Shown in pieces: positions 39,052 to 50,949 of a stretch of 64,000 bases of DNA. The position numbers and the translations under genes were made by a program. The stretch comes from Paramecium octaurelia (lineage: Eukaryota > Ciliophora > Oligohymenophorea > Peniculida > Parameciidae), in assembly GCA_905182995.1 (NCBI GenBank), contig CAJJDP010000042.1, positions 116,417-180,416 on the forward strand, read 5' to 3'. Below the pieces are notes generated by a model. It was not told the origin of the DNA, made no database searches, and was given only the letters and a program-made list of their open reading frames with translations. Positions within the stretch are counted from its first letter, which is position 1, and every line of letters begins with the position of its first letter.

Positions 39052-39662
39052 ATGGGAGATGAGAGGAAGGAACTGTTAATTAAAGAGAAATTTAAAGGCC
39101 TGTTTTAATATTTTGAGGAATATTGGAGCATCTGCTAGGAACAGAATTAATGCTGAACAACAATTATCATCAATAGCTGTACAAAACTTACTGGATGGTT
39201 ACCAAGTTGATAATCCACCAATCCAGTTATTAGCAATAATATCACATTTCATATTCTATTATATAAGGAATTGAATTAAACTATAACAATATGCTTCAGT
39301 ATTGAGCTCACCTTATGCAAGAAATTTATAAATATTAAAGTTTTTTCAAGAGAGTATAGAAAATTTATAGGGCTGGTAATTTGAATTAAAATCACTTTAA
39401 TTCTTAAAATAAATATCTTCAATAAAATTTCTTCCTAAAAAAGAAGAACGGATAATAATATTTATATAAAATCAGATTTCCATTCCCTAGTCATCAACTC
39501 AAAAGGATCAAAGACAATGAGGATTAGAGAAATAATTGCTTATAAATGTCTATAATTTATACAAATAAAATGAAAAAGATCTCAAAAACAAAAAATAAAA
39601 CACAAGTTTTACAACTAACTAAGCCAATCTAACATTGGTCGGTCATCTATTTTCAGTAATTT
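39052..39662 (+). pseudogene. Decayed gene, possibly karyopherin-like N-terminus
   Basis: Starts MGDERKELLIKEKFKGLFQY. After a frame change it reads SARNRINAEQQLSSIAVQNL and NPPIQLLAIISHF, a pattern (R..AE..L......P..LL.I) reminiscent of the importin-beta/exportin N-terminal domain. The same frame continues beyond a TGA with QYASVLSSPYARNLQILKFF and LQFLKQISSIKFLPKKEERI, then a second TGA. The part from 39183 is present again at 40790-41269 within the duplicated segment. Confidence 0.4.
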
Positions 39663-40788
39663 GAACATAACATTCCACTTAAGTTTGCCGAAAAGAATAA
39701 ATCGAATATCATTTATCATTTAAAATAAATTCTCAATATTTATACTAGGTAGGTATTGGATTGATTTAACAAAAAAGTAAATATTATATAAAATCAAACA
39801 TTTTGAAGGTGCTAAATTATTCAATTATAAGCATTCCTTTTGTTACATTTGTAGAAGTAAAATTATTTCCTAGATGCGAGTTAAAATAATGATTAGAATA
39901 TTTAATAAATTAAAAAAAATTTAGATTGTGCAGGGATGAAAGTAAATATATGGCCAGTTATACTCTTAATATTGGCTTTTCCTATTTATCTTTAAAAAGT
40001 GTGGACACCATCTGGAATTATTCAAATATCTCCGTTTTCTAAGTTTAAAATAGAACTAATCATTTTGGACGTTAGCCATTTATGTATACATGTTATAATT
40101 CAACCTGATTTTAAAGATTTAACGAGAGTGAGTATAGAAGTAAAATTTGATTTCAAAATAAGAAAAATTCCTAAAATGCTGAAAGAAGGGTGTTTTTGGC
40201 AAATCAAAACTAATTAATTTTACGAAAGATTAACAAAAAAGAAGATGGAATCTGAGAAAATTGAATAGGACATGATTAAGAGAAATTTCCATCTTCAAAA
40301 GAACATATCTTTTTTTTTGACGCAAACTGAGAATGATCAGCAAAACTGAAAAAATATTAAGTATCGAATTTAACAACTATTAGTATAAAAACAAATCTTG
40401 TGCAAATGAAGGCGTTTTATTTCAAAAATACTAATTGAAAAATAATTTAAGGTGTGATTTACAGAGGGATTAAAATAATTATTGAATTTTTGATTCAAAA
40501 TATAAAGTTATATTCTGATTAGGCTTCTTAATAGTTTGTTCTTATGAATTAAATCAATATTTAATAAACAATTGAAGAAGAATAATAATTTGAGTAATAG
40601 AAAAGTAAATTCGCAATTAAAGCCTCTAATAAACAAATATCCAAGAAGTTCCATCTAAATAAAATAAAAATTGAAATATTCCAAAAGAATGAGAATAATT
40701 ATTTTTATAAACGTTAAAAAAAATGGTGATTTTTGGTAAGACAATATATTGAAATATATCTTAAATATTGAAAAAAAAAAAAAAATAA
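39183..40788. repeat. Locus copy 1: segments A and B joined
   Basis: A (39183-39786) and B (39785-40788) are contiguous here and share the TA at 39785-39786. Both recur identically, as far as I can see by eye, at 40790-41393 and 42763-43766. Copy 1 ends in a 15-A run, TAA and a single N at 40789, a contig join. I read this as the shorter form of one locus, placed in tandem with the longer form by the assembler. Confidence 0.85.
39936..40349 (+). CDS. Small secreted protein, 137 aa, unrecognised
   Basis: ATG at 39936, TGA at 40347-40349, no intron needed. The start MKVNIWPVILLILAFPIYLQ is a clear signal peptide. The following ~60 residues look like beta strands (FKIELIILDVSHLCIHVIIQ, TRVSIEVKFDFKIRKIP), and the C-terminus is charged and helical (YERLTKKKMESEKIEQDMIK). 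A run of nine T at 40311-40319 makes the last ~20 residues sensitive to a sequencing error. The TA junction at 39785-39786 lies 149 nt upstream of the ATG, so the alternatively present segment sits in its likely promoter. No family recognised. Confidence 0.55.
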
Positions 40789-41393
40789 NAAAACTTACTG
40801 GATGGTTACCAAGTTGATAATCCACCAATCCAGTTATTAGCAATAATATCACATTTCATATTCTATTATATAAGGAATTGAATTAAACTATAACAATATG
40901 CTTCAGTATTGAGCTCACCTTATGCAAGAAATTTATAAATATTAAAGTTTTTTCAAGAGAGTATAGAAAATTTATAGGGCTGGTAATTTGAATTAAAATC
41001 ACTTTAATTCTTAAAATAAATATCTTCAATAAAATTTCTTCCTAAAAAAGAAGAACGGATAATAATATTTATATAAAATCAGATTTCCATTCCCTAGTCA
41101 TCAACTCAAAAGGATCAAAGACAATGAGGATTAGAGAAATAATTGCTTATAAATGTCTATAATTTATACAAATAAAATGAAAAAGATCTCAAAAACAAAA
41201 AATAAAACACAAGTTTTACAACTAACTAAGCCAATCTAACATTGGTCGGTCATCTATTTTCAGTAATTTGAACATAACATTCCACTTAAGTTTGCCGAAA
41301 AGAATAAATCGAATATCATTTATCATTTAAAATAAATTCTCAATATTTATACTAGGTAGGTATTGGATTGATTTAACAAAAAAGTAAATATTA

Positions 41394-42764
41394 ATGTTCA
41401 TTTTTGGAATAAATAAGTATGTGAGATTTGAAAAGAATAATAAATGAAAATTTAGGAATCGAAGTAAACTCAGTTGAGATCAATGATTTAAAATGAGGAA
41501 TTTGAATATTAAATACTATCTTATCTAAATATCAGAACTTATAAACTTTAATAAAACCGATTTATTTGATCATCATATTTGGCTTTTAGGTTTGCACATA
41601 AGAGATGTAATATTCTTATTAATTGGCATTTATATTACAATAACAAATAGAATTCCACATCCGTTTTTTCAAATAGCAGATGCTAATTGAAACTTACAAA
41701 ATTATTTGGCTCAAGTTTTTAAAAAGTTATGGATGAATTTAGTGTACTGAGGAATTGAACAATCATTCGAATAGGATGAGATTANNNNNNNNNNNNNNNN
41801 NNNNNNNNNNNNNNNNNNNNNNNNNNNNNNNNNNNNNNNNNNNNNNNNNNNNNNNNNNNNNNNNNNNNNNNNNNNNNNNNNNNNNNNNNNNNNNNNNNNN
41901 NNNNNNNNNNNNNNNNNNNNNNNNNNNNNNNNNNNNNNNNNNNNNNNNNNNNNNNNNNNNNNNNNNNNNNNNNNNNNNNNNNNNNNNNNNNNNNNNNNNN
42001 NNNNNNNNNNNNNNNNNNNNNNNNNNNNNNNNNNNNNNNNNNNNNNNNNNNNNNNNNNNNNNNNNNNNNNNNNNNNNNNNNNNNNNNNNNNNNNNNNNNN
42101 NNNNNNNNNNNNNNNNNNNNNNNNNNNNNNNNNNNNNNNNNNNNNNNNNNNNNNNNNNNNNNNNNNNNNNNNNNNNNNNNNNNNNNNNNNNNNNNNNNNN
42201 NNNNNNNNNNNNNNNNNNNNNNNNNNNNNNNNNNNNNNNNNNNNNNNNNNNNNNNNNNNNNNNNNNNNNNNNNNNNNNNNNNNNNNNNNNNNNNNNNNNN
42301 NNNNNNNNNNNNNNNNNNNNNNNNNNNNNNNNNNNNNNNNNNNNNNNNNNNNNNNNNNNNNNNNNNNNNNNNNNNNNNNNNNNNNNNNNNNNNNNNNNNN
42401 NNNNNNNNNNNNNNNNNNNNNNNNNNNNNNNNNNNNNNNNNNNNNNNNNNNNNNNNNNNNNNNNNNNNNNNNNNNNNNNNNNNNNNNNNNNNNNNNNNNN
42501 NNNNNNNNNNNNNNNNNNNNNNNNNNNNNNNNNNNNNNNNNNNNNNNNNNNNNNNNNNNNNNNNNNNNNNNNNNNNNNNNNNNNNNNNNNNNNNNNNNNN
42601 NNNNNNNNNNNNNNNNNNNNNNNNNNNNNNNNNNNNNNNNNNNNNNNNNNNNNNNNNNNNNNNNNNNNNNNNNNNNNNNNNNNNNNNNNNNNNNNNNNNN
42701 NNNNNNNNNNNNNNNNNNNNNNNNNNNNNNNNNNNNNNNNNNNNNNNNNNNNNNNNNNNNNATA
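41394..42764. other. TA-bounded extra segment (IES-like), with gap 41785-42761
   Basis: Relative to copy 1, this is 1371 bp of inserted sequence if the 977-N gap is correctly sized. The left border reads ATAT-TA-ATGTTC and the right border A-TA-TATAAAATC. The only homology at the borders is the dinucleotide TA, which is kept once in the short form, exactly the footprint left by excision of a Paramecium internal eliminated sequence. The left end (TAATG) fits the consensus TAYAGYNR poorly. The known part (41394-41784) contains no recognised gene. Confidence 0.7.
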
Positions 42765-42913
42765 TATAAAATCAAACATTTTGAAGGTGCTAAATTATTC
42801 AATTATAAGCATTCCTTTTGTTACATTTGTAGAAGTAAAATTATTTCCTAGATGCGAGTTAAAATAATGATTAGAATATTTAATAAATTAAAAAAAATTT
42901 AGATTGTGCAGGG

Positions 42914-43327
42914 ATGAAAGTAAATATATGGCCAGTTATACTCTTAATATTGGCTTTTCCTATTTATCTTTAAAAAGTGTGGACACCATCTGGAATTATT
43001 CAAATATCTCCGTTTTCTAAGTTTAAAATAGAACTAATCATTTTGGACGTTAGCCATTTATGTATACATGTTATAATTCAACCTGATTTTAAAGATTTAA
43101 CGAGAGTGAGTATAGAAGTAAAATTTGATTTCAAAATAAGAAAAATTCCTAAAATGCTGAAAGAAGGGTGTTTTTGGCAAATCAAAACTAATTAATTTTA
43201 CGAAAGATTAACAAAAAAGAAGATGGAATCTGAGAAAATTGAATAGGACATGATTAAGAGAAATTTCCATCTTCAAAAGAACATATCTTTTTTTTTGACG
43301 CAAACTGAGAATGATCAGCAAAACTGA
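42914..43327 (+). CDS. Second assembled copy of the small secreted protein
   Basis: Identical to 39936-40349 with an offset of 2978. In this version the TA junction 150 nt upstream adjoins the extra segment instead of segment A. It is most probably the same gene seen in the long form of the locus, not a second gene. Confidence 0.5.
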
Positions 43328-43766
43328 AAAAATATTAAGTATCGAATTTAACAACTATTAGTATAAAAACAAATCTTGTGCAAATGAAGGCGTTTTATTT
43401 CAAAAATACTAATTGAAAAATAATTTAAGGTGTGATTTACAGAGGGATTAAAATAATTATTGAATTTTTGATTCAAAATATAAAGTTATATTCTGATTAG
43501 GCTTCTTAATAGTTTGTTCTTATGAATTAAATCAATATTTAATAAACAATTGAAGAAGAATAATAATTTGAGTAATAGAAAAGTAAATTCGCAATTAAAG
43601 CCTCTAATAAACAAATATCCAAGAAGTTCCATCTAAATAAAATAAAAATTGAAATATTCCAAAAGAATGAGAATAATTATTTTTATAAACGTTAAAAAAA
43701 ATGGTGATTTTTGGTAAGACAATATATTGAAATATATCTTAAATATTGAAAAAAAAAAAAAAATAA

Positions 43767-44193
43767 TTCGAATTTCCTTATCTAATCTAATGCTATAATT
43801 TTTGTTTGTGAATATTATCATATTAAATAGCAGGTGATAATTATTAAATTTTGTCTATAAAGATAAGCCAACTATTATTAAAATTAAATTTTCATTAACC
43901 AATATGCAGAAATAGTTTTTCATAAAAAAATTATAGCATGCATGGGAGTGCTACTCAATTATGTTTAGAAGAGGAAACTAAACAGGAATAAACTGCATAT
44001 TCTAGGTTTTGCAATACTATTCTCAAAATGTAGACCGATTTTTTGAAATTTGTGTAGAACTGGATGGATACATTTAATTTTAACCCACATTATATTTTGG
44101 TGAAATTATTAATAGAGAAATCTCATCATATAATTTTATCATGATTTGTTGAAAAATAAATTATTAATAAATTTAAAATTAATCTAAATAATA
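43767..44193. other. Spacer, transition to gene-dense region
   Basis: AT-rich sequence between the duplicated segment and the first gene of the dense region. Nothing recognised. Confidence 0.6.
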
Positions 44194-46161
44194 TCATTTA
44201 TTATTATAATATTAAATTTGATATTGATCCCTGATTTAATCGAGGTAATCTAATAAGTGATCAGGATTCTCTTCAAAATTCTAAGGGATACAATTAATGA
44301 TATGATCTTCTTAGAGTTAACATTTATTATTTAAAGCCGCTTGCAATAATGCCAATTTAATCAATAGTACATATAGTGTGCAATTAAAATTGTTTAACAA
44401 TTTGTATTCATCTTTATCCATTCTCTTTTCTTCGTAATAAATACTTTGTAATAATCCGATGATTTGGTTATAGATTATTGAATTATTTCTTTAAAAAGCT
44501 TCATTAGTTATATCAAAGCTAATTAATTCTTTCATATCCTAAATTGAGTCAATTTATTTCAAATATTTTCTCATTCTGTATAAACTTTTACTGAATGTTA
44601 AACTTTATTGTTGATAAATATTGGAGAATTCAATTTATTCTAACGATTTATTGAGATTTTATTATTCAAGTTGGCTAGAATGATCCTCTAAAGAATTAAT
44701 CTCCCTCTTTAATTAAGTTATCATATTTTCACCAAACTGGGAGAAATATTATAAATAGGTTTCAAATTCACCTTCAAATGACAAATATTTTAAAACTTTT
44801 GGAATTGTTTTAATCAAAGTTAGCAAATCTTCACAAATATTTTGAAGCAACTTACATATATTCTTATGTTGATTCCATTTTTGAAAATTTATTGAAATTT
44901 ATGATTTTGGTTTTCTAATTTAAGATCTCAATTAAGAACTTTTCACCTCAAATTACTAATTCAAAATATTTCCTTAATTATTCATTGTAGAATCGGATAT
45001 TTGAAGTTTTTTCAGTTTTTCAATAATTATATTCTGCGAGGAATTGTCTTTTACTTCTAGTATTTGAAATTTATCAAATTATTCGTTCTATTATATTTTG
45101 ACTTGAGAATATTTTTACATAAGTTAACTACTATCGTTTTAATAATTCAAATCATAAAATTTTTAATTTTTAATAAGTGATCTTTCTAGAAGTGATGGAA
45201 TCACTTCTTAAGAATTGAAAATATATGAAGATTAATATAACTGAGAAAATGTTAATCTTTCAGAAACATTGTATTTTAGCATTTATTAAATGAGATTTCT
45301 AAGTTCTTTGTTTTGGATAATTTCAAAGTTTGCATTTTCTTCTTTAATTAATTCAAATTATTTTTTCTAATATAGGTTATCATAATAAGGATACTCTCCA
45401 GTAACCATCTAATATAAACAAACTCCCAAACTATAAATATCGGCTTCAAATGAATAAGGTTTCCTTTCCAAGACTTCAGGAGCTAAAGACGAATTAAATG
45501 AGATATATACCCATGTTAATCTCGGTTCCTGCAAAAGTTACCGTCTTTGTTTAATTGATAAACTGTTTTGCTAACCCTAAATCAAGTAATTTGTATGATG
45601 CATTTTTTAAAATTTCAACATTCAAATTTTATTTTGATGTAGTCAATTTACATAAATCCTCTGGTGTAATAACGACTCCTATGTTATCTAATTTTAAATC
45701 TCTGTGAATAATATTATTTTTGTGTAAATAATGTAATCCATTCACTAATTGTTTAAGAATAACAATTACAAGATCCTCTGGTAACTTATTATTAAAATAT
45801 CTTTTCATCATGCTCTTGACATCACATTCGCAATACTAGTGTATAAATATTAAAATTAACTTCCAAAACTAAAAATAACATAAATTATGTCTCTTAAGCT
45901 TCGAACAATTTGATAACATTTTCATTGTCACTCATTTTTAATAATTCAACCTCATTCTTTAAATAAGGAATAACAAATGGCTTTGCTTCAGCTAAATTAA
46001 CAACCTAAATTTAACAATTCTAAAACTTTAATGGCCACATACTCTCCAAAAGCATTTTGACATTTATAGACTTTTGAAAAGGCCCCTTAACCTTTTTATT
46101 CAGGGTTCACCAAATTATTTCCAAATTGCTGCAAAAGTGCTTCCCTATAATTCATTTACAT
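44194..46161 (-). CDS. Ser/Thr protein kinase, ULK/ATG1-like layout
   Basis: 630 residues after removal of three introns (22, 25 and 28 nt). Start MQMNYREALL; an ATG two codons later is also possible. The N-terminal kinase domain has the glycine loop GQGAFSKVYK (~25-34), AIK lysine, NIIHRDLKLDNIG catalytic loop, DLGLAKQ instead of DFG, MAPEV and ADIYSLGVCLYQM, so it should be active despite DLG. An insert lies between the catalytic loop and DLG. The C-terminal ~370 residues are Gln-rich and helical and end in a region with a tetrahelical look (LLNNFNCTLYVLLIKLALLQ). Family rank is uncertain; ciliates have large, divergent kinomes. Divergent from the trichocyst gene, 337 bp apart. Confidence 0.9.
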
Positions 46162-46498
46162 GTATGTTCTGTAATAGAAATATATTTAAAATATTAATGA
46201 GATTTTAAAGGAATAATTAGAAATTCTAATAGGAGATCGGTGTGAGATGTGTATGCAGAAATTATAAATTAAAATAGTTTGAATCTCTATGTATTGTAAT
46301 AATAAAGTTTGAACTTGCTGGCAAAATGAAATAATTTTAGTAAATGACTCTAGAAAATGGGATTAAATTGGACGAGCGTGTATAAGTAATGAAATAATAT
46401 TTTATAAATGTAAAAATGAATGCTTGATATTAAATAATCAAGAAAGCTAATATAATTAATTGATAAATTACAATAGTCGTTTTTATTATTTAAAATAA
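46162..46498. promoter_or_regulatory. Divergent intergenic region
   Basis: 337 bp between the starts of the kinase and the trichocyst matrix gene; it must hold both promoters. No specific element is recognised. Confidence 0.5.
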
Positions 46499-47640
46499 AT
46501 GAGAACAGGGTTATTAATCTGCCTGATATTAGGAGTATTGAGTGTTGAACTTAATATGGAGAGACATTCAGAAGAAGTTTTGGCCAAATTAAAAGAATCT
46601 AAATGGGCTTCTTTCATAGTTGACTTTGCAGAAGTGGAATTGGGTAGTGGAGGAGCCTTGACAGAATTGGTTGAAGCCATTAATTAATTGATCGATTAAT
46701 TAGAAGAGGAATTAGATGACATTCATCAAGCTTACTCTAAAAGAACAGATGAACATAACAGAGATGTCACAAGATATGAATAAGAAATTTAAGATGCTGA
46801 TAGAGGTTAAAGTTTAAATTATATTGTTAGACATTTTCAACGGAGAAGATTTCATTGACAATGTTCTCATTCCATAAAAGTAAAGATTCTAAGACGCTCT
46901 TGCTCAATTGAAAACCAACATTGAGGAAAACAGAAGAATTCTTGATTCAGAAACAGTCAACAGAAAGAAATAACACGAGTAATTTTTATCCAACATAGCT
47001 GAAATCAATGAAGCTATTGGGGCTGTTGATGAATCCTTAGGATTACTTTCTTAAATTACTAACCCATCTCTAGTCTAATTCAAAAGAGTTCAGACTAATT
47101 TAGGTAGAATTCAAACTTCATTCTAAAACCATTCTTCATTTGCACCAATTATTAAAGCCTTACTTGAATTAGCAACAGAATAAAACTTCGCTGATTAAGG
47201 ATCTGTGTAATAATTGGTTAAGATCTTCAATGAATTGAGAGTCCAATTTGTTGATACCTTAAACTAAGAAACAGCTGATGAGAGTGCAGCTGAAACCAAA
47301 TTTGCTGAAAGAGTAGCCTAATTAGAAAAAGAATTCGCTGAATTCTAAAGGGCTGTCCTCATCAAGAACTCTGAAATTGCTGCTAATGAATGTAAGAACT
47401 CATATTAATATTTCAGAAAAACTTGGTGAAACCATTGTCTATGTAGGATAAAGAAAGGATGACAGAGCCACACTTTAAGCCTAATTATAAGCTGAAAACG
47501 ATAACTATGCTTCTGAAACAGATCTCTATAACCGAACTGTTACAGAATACAACAAGGAAATCGAGATCAGCAAGCAGGCTCTTGGCTTATTAACTTAACC
47601 AAGTTTTGAATAATATGTCAAATCTAAAGTTGGAATTTGA
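46499..47640 (+). CDS. TMP: Trichocyst matrix protein precursor (TMP family)
   Basis: 363 residues from three exons, with introns at 46806-46830 and 47392-47416, both 25 nt. It has a signal peptide ([16 protein letters not shown]), then a nearly all-helical, Glu/Gln/Leu-rich chain with heptads ([19 protein letters not shown] region, [36 protein letters not shown]). This is the hallmark of Paramecium trichocyst matrix proteins (Tetrahymena GRL homologues): pro-proteins cleaved in the secretory pathway whose products crystallise in the trichocyst core and expand on Ca2+-triggered exocytosis. Codons are more GC- and CTC/AAG-rich than in neighbours, as expected for a highly expressed gene. It is a member of a large multigene family; which subfamily (T1, T2, T4) cannot be told from here. 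Confidence 0.92.
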
Positions 47641-47689
47641 TCTATATTGACACATTCAAATAATATATTAACAATCAATCTTTTTTGCG

Positions 47690-48983
47690 TCACTATTATT
47701 TTTATTGATGATTTATATGTTATTATTATGATTGCGTATCGGCATTAGTTTTTTTCATCTCCTCAAAAATATCAGGTCTAATTTAAACAGGTAATGAGTT
47801 CTCTAAGCCTGTAAACAATTTATCATTTTCTTCCTCTTTCATAAAAATTGGCTACTGCTACTATTGAATTGAATGAATTAAACTAGGATTCATATACAAA
47901 AAACTCATCATCGGGGTCTCAAATTTGTACATTCTATTTAATTCTGGATCCGATGAAGACTTTAAGGATTCTTTCAACCAATTTTGAAAATCTTAATATT
48001 GCTTTAAAGCTTCTGGATATTAATTTACTCTGTATGAGTCTGATCTTATTGAATCTTGAAAAAATGAAAAGGGATCTATTATTTGTGGAAATTATGATTG
48101 TTGTATTTGAGAATGTTATAAAGAGGGAAATTATGATTACGAAAATTATATTTATTATTGCTACTATTATGACTATTGAGTTTAAAATTAAGTAAATGGT
48201 ACTTACTAGCATTGTAGATCTGATTATAATTATTATTAATTATTTTCTTCGTTGATTTTATTTTCCTTCCCTTCTATTTCTTCTTCCACTTTAAATGATT
48301 ATTAAATTCTTTTAAATTTTCTAATTTTTTTCATTCCTTGACTCTATTTCTATCCATCTTCCTCCAAAACCCGTACTTTACTAGGTACAATATAATAAGG
48401 ATTTTAGATTTTTCCGTATTATTTTCTAATAAAGGAATAAAACCTGTTTTTAATCATATTTTCCTAAAAAATTTATAATAATTTTACAGGTCTTCCTGGC
48501 ATTTTTTTTGACATATCTGACCATCTTGTACCCATTTTCTAGTACATTTCCCATATCTTTTTATCCTCCTACTTAGTCCATGGGGTCTTAATGATGTTTG
48601 AATCCAGATGATTCACAAATCTCTCTCTAATTTATCGACCTGTTCTATTTGGGATCTCATTGGCTATTTATTTCCAGTTAAATTAATATATTTTTGTGAG
48701 TCTTAATACTTCTTTATCCTCTTCCTCAGTCCATTTTTGATTTCTTTCATTCTAATCCTAATTTAAATCTTCTTACTTCCTTAGGCTTTATTCTTTTCCA
48801 TCTTTGTGCACATTAAGATGCATTTCTGCCAGGAACAAACTCAGCAATCAACTTCCAATTAGAACCATGTTTGAACACGGCAGCGTGTAATTTATTATCT
48901 TCCTCTTCTTTCCAATACTTTCTACTTTGCTACTTTTGATCGGAATCTTATTATATAACTTAATTATTTCCTCTTCTTTTCAT
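47690..48983 (-). CDS. R1R2R3 Myb-type transcription factor
   Basis: 422 residues with one 25-nt intron that falls between repeats 1 and 2. Three Myb repeats occupy about residues 24-171: YWKEEEDNKL...WKLIAEFVPGRNASQCAQRW, then KWTEEEDKEV...WKQIANEIPNRTGRQIRERF, then PWTKQEDKKI...WSDMSKKMPGRP. Spaced tryptophans are intact except for the usual substitutions. This arrangement matches animal c-Myb and plant MYB3R, which bind DNA through repeats 2 and 3. The second half is Gln-rich (several runs of Q from TAA/TAG/CAA) and may be an activation region. Convergent with the trichocyst gene, with only 49 bp between their stop codons. Confidence 0.93.
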
Positions 48984-49399
48984 TCTAATGATTAATTTGT
49001 TGTTAAGTCATACCTTATTCTTCTGGGAATAACAATATTAATTTATTTGAAAAAGAAATTCAACAATATAATTGGAGTATATGATAAGACGATTCATTTT
49101 GAAAATCACTTTTTTTGAGACAAGATGGATGCCATATTCATTATACCTTAAGTTTTTAATAGATTCATATGATTAAAAAATGAAAGGTGCGTATATATGT
49201 GATTAGACAAGTTTATTGAGGCAGTAATATTCATTAGGATATCGATATGAATACAAGAATCATCATTTATTTGTATATTTTATTAATTAAAATACATTGG
49301 AATAGGACTCTGCTTTTAGTTCTTAATATATAGTTGATATGTAATTTTAAAAATATTTTACATTAACTATTTATATTTCATAAAAATATCCAAATACAT
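48984..49399. other. Intergenic
   Basis: 416 bp between two minus-strand genes. It must carry the Myb gene promoter. An open frame leads into the Myb start, but no earlier ATG is in frame before a TGA. Confidence 0.5.
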
Positions 49400-50949
49400 T
49401 CAACTCACTAGTTTAATCAATTCCTAACACAATCGTGGATATTTGAAATTCTTCACTGCTTATTCTGCCTCTTTTAATACAACTACTTTTTCAGGACATT
49501 TCAATAAGCATTCGAAAACTGCTCTTTGAACTTCTTCACTCGAATCATCTAAGTGAATCAATGTAGCCTTAACAATATATTCCAAGATTGTTGTTGAATC
49601 ATATTTCTATTACATAATTGCAGCGATTGCATAAGTAATTTCTATTCTGATTTAATTTTGAGAATCATCTAATCTTTCTAGAAGCGAAGGATAGAAATCC
49701 CTTATAATTTCATAATTTAAAATTTAACACTTTTTGATTAAATTCGTTGCCAATTTGCTAGATGCGAATCTCAAATCTGGTGCCCAATCATCTGTCATAC
49801 AAGATTTCAATGGAGCAGCCAAAGCTGGAAATAATTCTAATATTTCTTCTTAGGTAAGCATTTCACATAGATAGAGTGTAATTATTACAGCTGCTTTTCT
49901 TACTTTAACAGTTGGTTTATTTGCTTTCCAGACCATAGATTGTATTAATAATTATGAAATCATCACTGCAGCATACATTTTTATAGTGTCCTTGATTGAT
50001 TAGATTTAAACAACTTTATCTAATAACAAAAGGACTTCTAAACGCAATTCAACTTCCTAGTCACCTCCCAAAGAAAATTTCATGATTTATATTATTTGTT
50101 GCATGTATTTAGATATTCCATCTCCGCATCCTGTTACAATAGCCTTAAATTTTAAGAATTCTCTAGTGTTGTGTTTCCAAGTTTTAAAGTGTTCTTAATT
50201 TACTATTTATTCTAGAATCAAACTTATTTCATTTGCATGTAAATCAGTTACACTTGTGTAACCACATTTAGTTGACAATTAATGAAGCAATGGTTCACAA
50301 TCCATCTTATTAAATGATCTAATTGTTAATAGTGCTTAGAATAACTATCTAACATAAATTGGTAATTCTTATTGAGATTAACTTATTATTCGATTTTCTA
50401 AATAATAGATACATTCCATAACTTCCCAACAATCAGAATAGACACCCTCAACATCACTGATTAAATGGACTAAACTTTGAAGATCAAGATTATCATTTTC
50501 ATGCACTATCGTTTCACTTATCATATTAATGAGATTGCATAATGTTTTTGATTATTATGCTTACAATTCAAATCTTGCTTGGTTTATCAATGTAGGCAAA
50601 TAATAATCTATTTGTATCTTTAATCCAATCACATAACATATTTATTTACACTATTCAAATATACATTCATTTTTACCTCATTCAAATAATACTTATCATC
50701 ATTTGTGTAAACCTTAGCCAATAACTTAAATATTTAAGTAAGATATTCTCCGATATCTGCTATACAACAAATCATCTTTAATTATTACAATGCCTTTAAT
50801 TTTTATATCTGAGTTGATTGAAATTCAGCACCATCCTTTAAAACCATTTAAATTAAATTGGGTAGATTTTTAGTGATTATATACTTTTATCCCAGAGTAA
50901 TTGAAGTAAATGGTGATACTTTATTAATTAAACTTTGATTTTTTTCCAT
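49400..50949 (-). CDS. HEAT-repeat protein, DNAAF5 (HEATR2)-like
   Basis: 507 residues with one 26-nt intron (50651-50676). It is built of helical HEAT repeats throughout. The C-terminal half reads VRKAAVIITLYLCEMLTQEE, LAAPLKSCMTDDWAPDLRFA, FYPSLLERLDDSQNQIRIEI and THLDDSSEEVQRAVFECLLK-like blocks. The YP.LL.RLDD...IR motif and the overall layout recall DNAAF5/HEATR2, a cytoplasmic factor for preassembly of axonemal dynein arms, which a ciliate needs. Human DNAAF5 is about 855 residues, so this protein would lack much of the N-terminal half. An alternative is another HEAT protein such as an importin. Tandem with the Myb gene and divergent from YIPF6. Confidence 0.7.

Larger units (their letters stand above)
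40790..43766. repeat. Locus copy 2: segments A and B split by an extra segment
   Basis: A (40790-41393) repeats 39183-39786 with an offset of 1607. B (42763-43766) repeats 39785-40788 with an offset of 2978. Between them lies extra sequence with an N gap. Unique sequence resumes at 43767. A in this copy again contains the broken karyopherin-like frame. Confidence 0.85.

Noticed and set aside
41711-42867. Open frames of over 300 codons across the second gap
   Set aside because: They consist almost entirely of N; only a few real codons at each end.
39183-43766. A true recent tandem duplication of the 1.6-kb locus
   Set aside because: The copies look identical, the first ends at a single-N contig join, and the order A-B, A-extra-B is what an assembler makes from two forms of one locus. 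It is kept as an alternative to be tested.
47934-48212. Standard-code open frames over the Myb gene
   Set aside because: They are shadows of the Gln-rich C-terminal coding sequence of the Myb gene in other frames.
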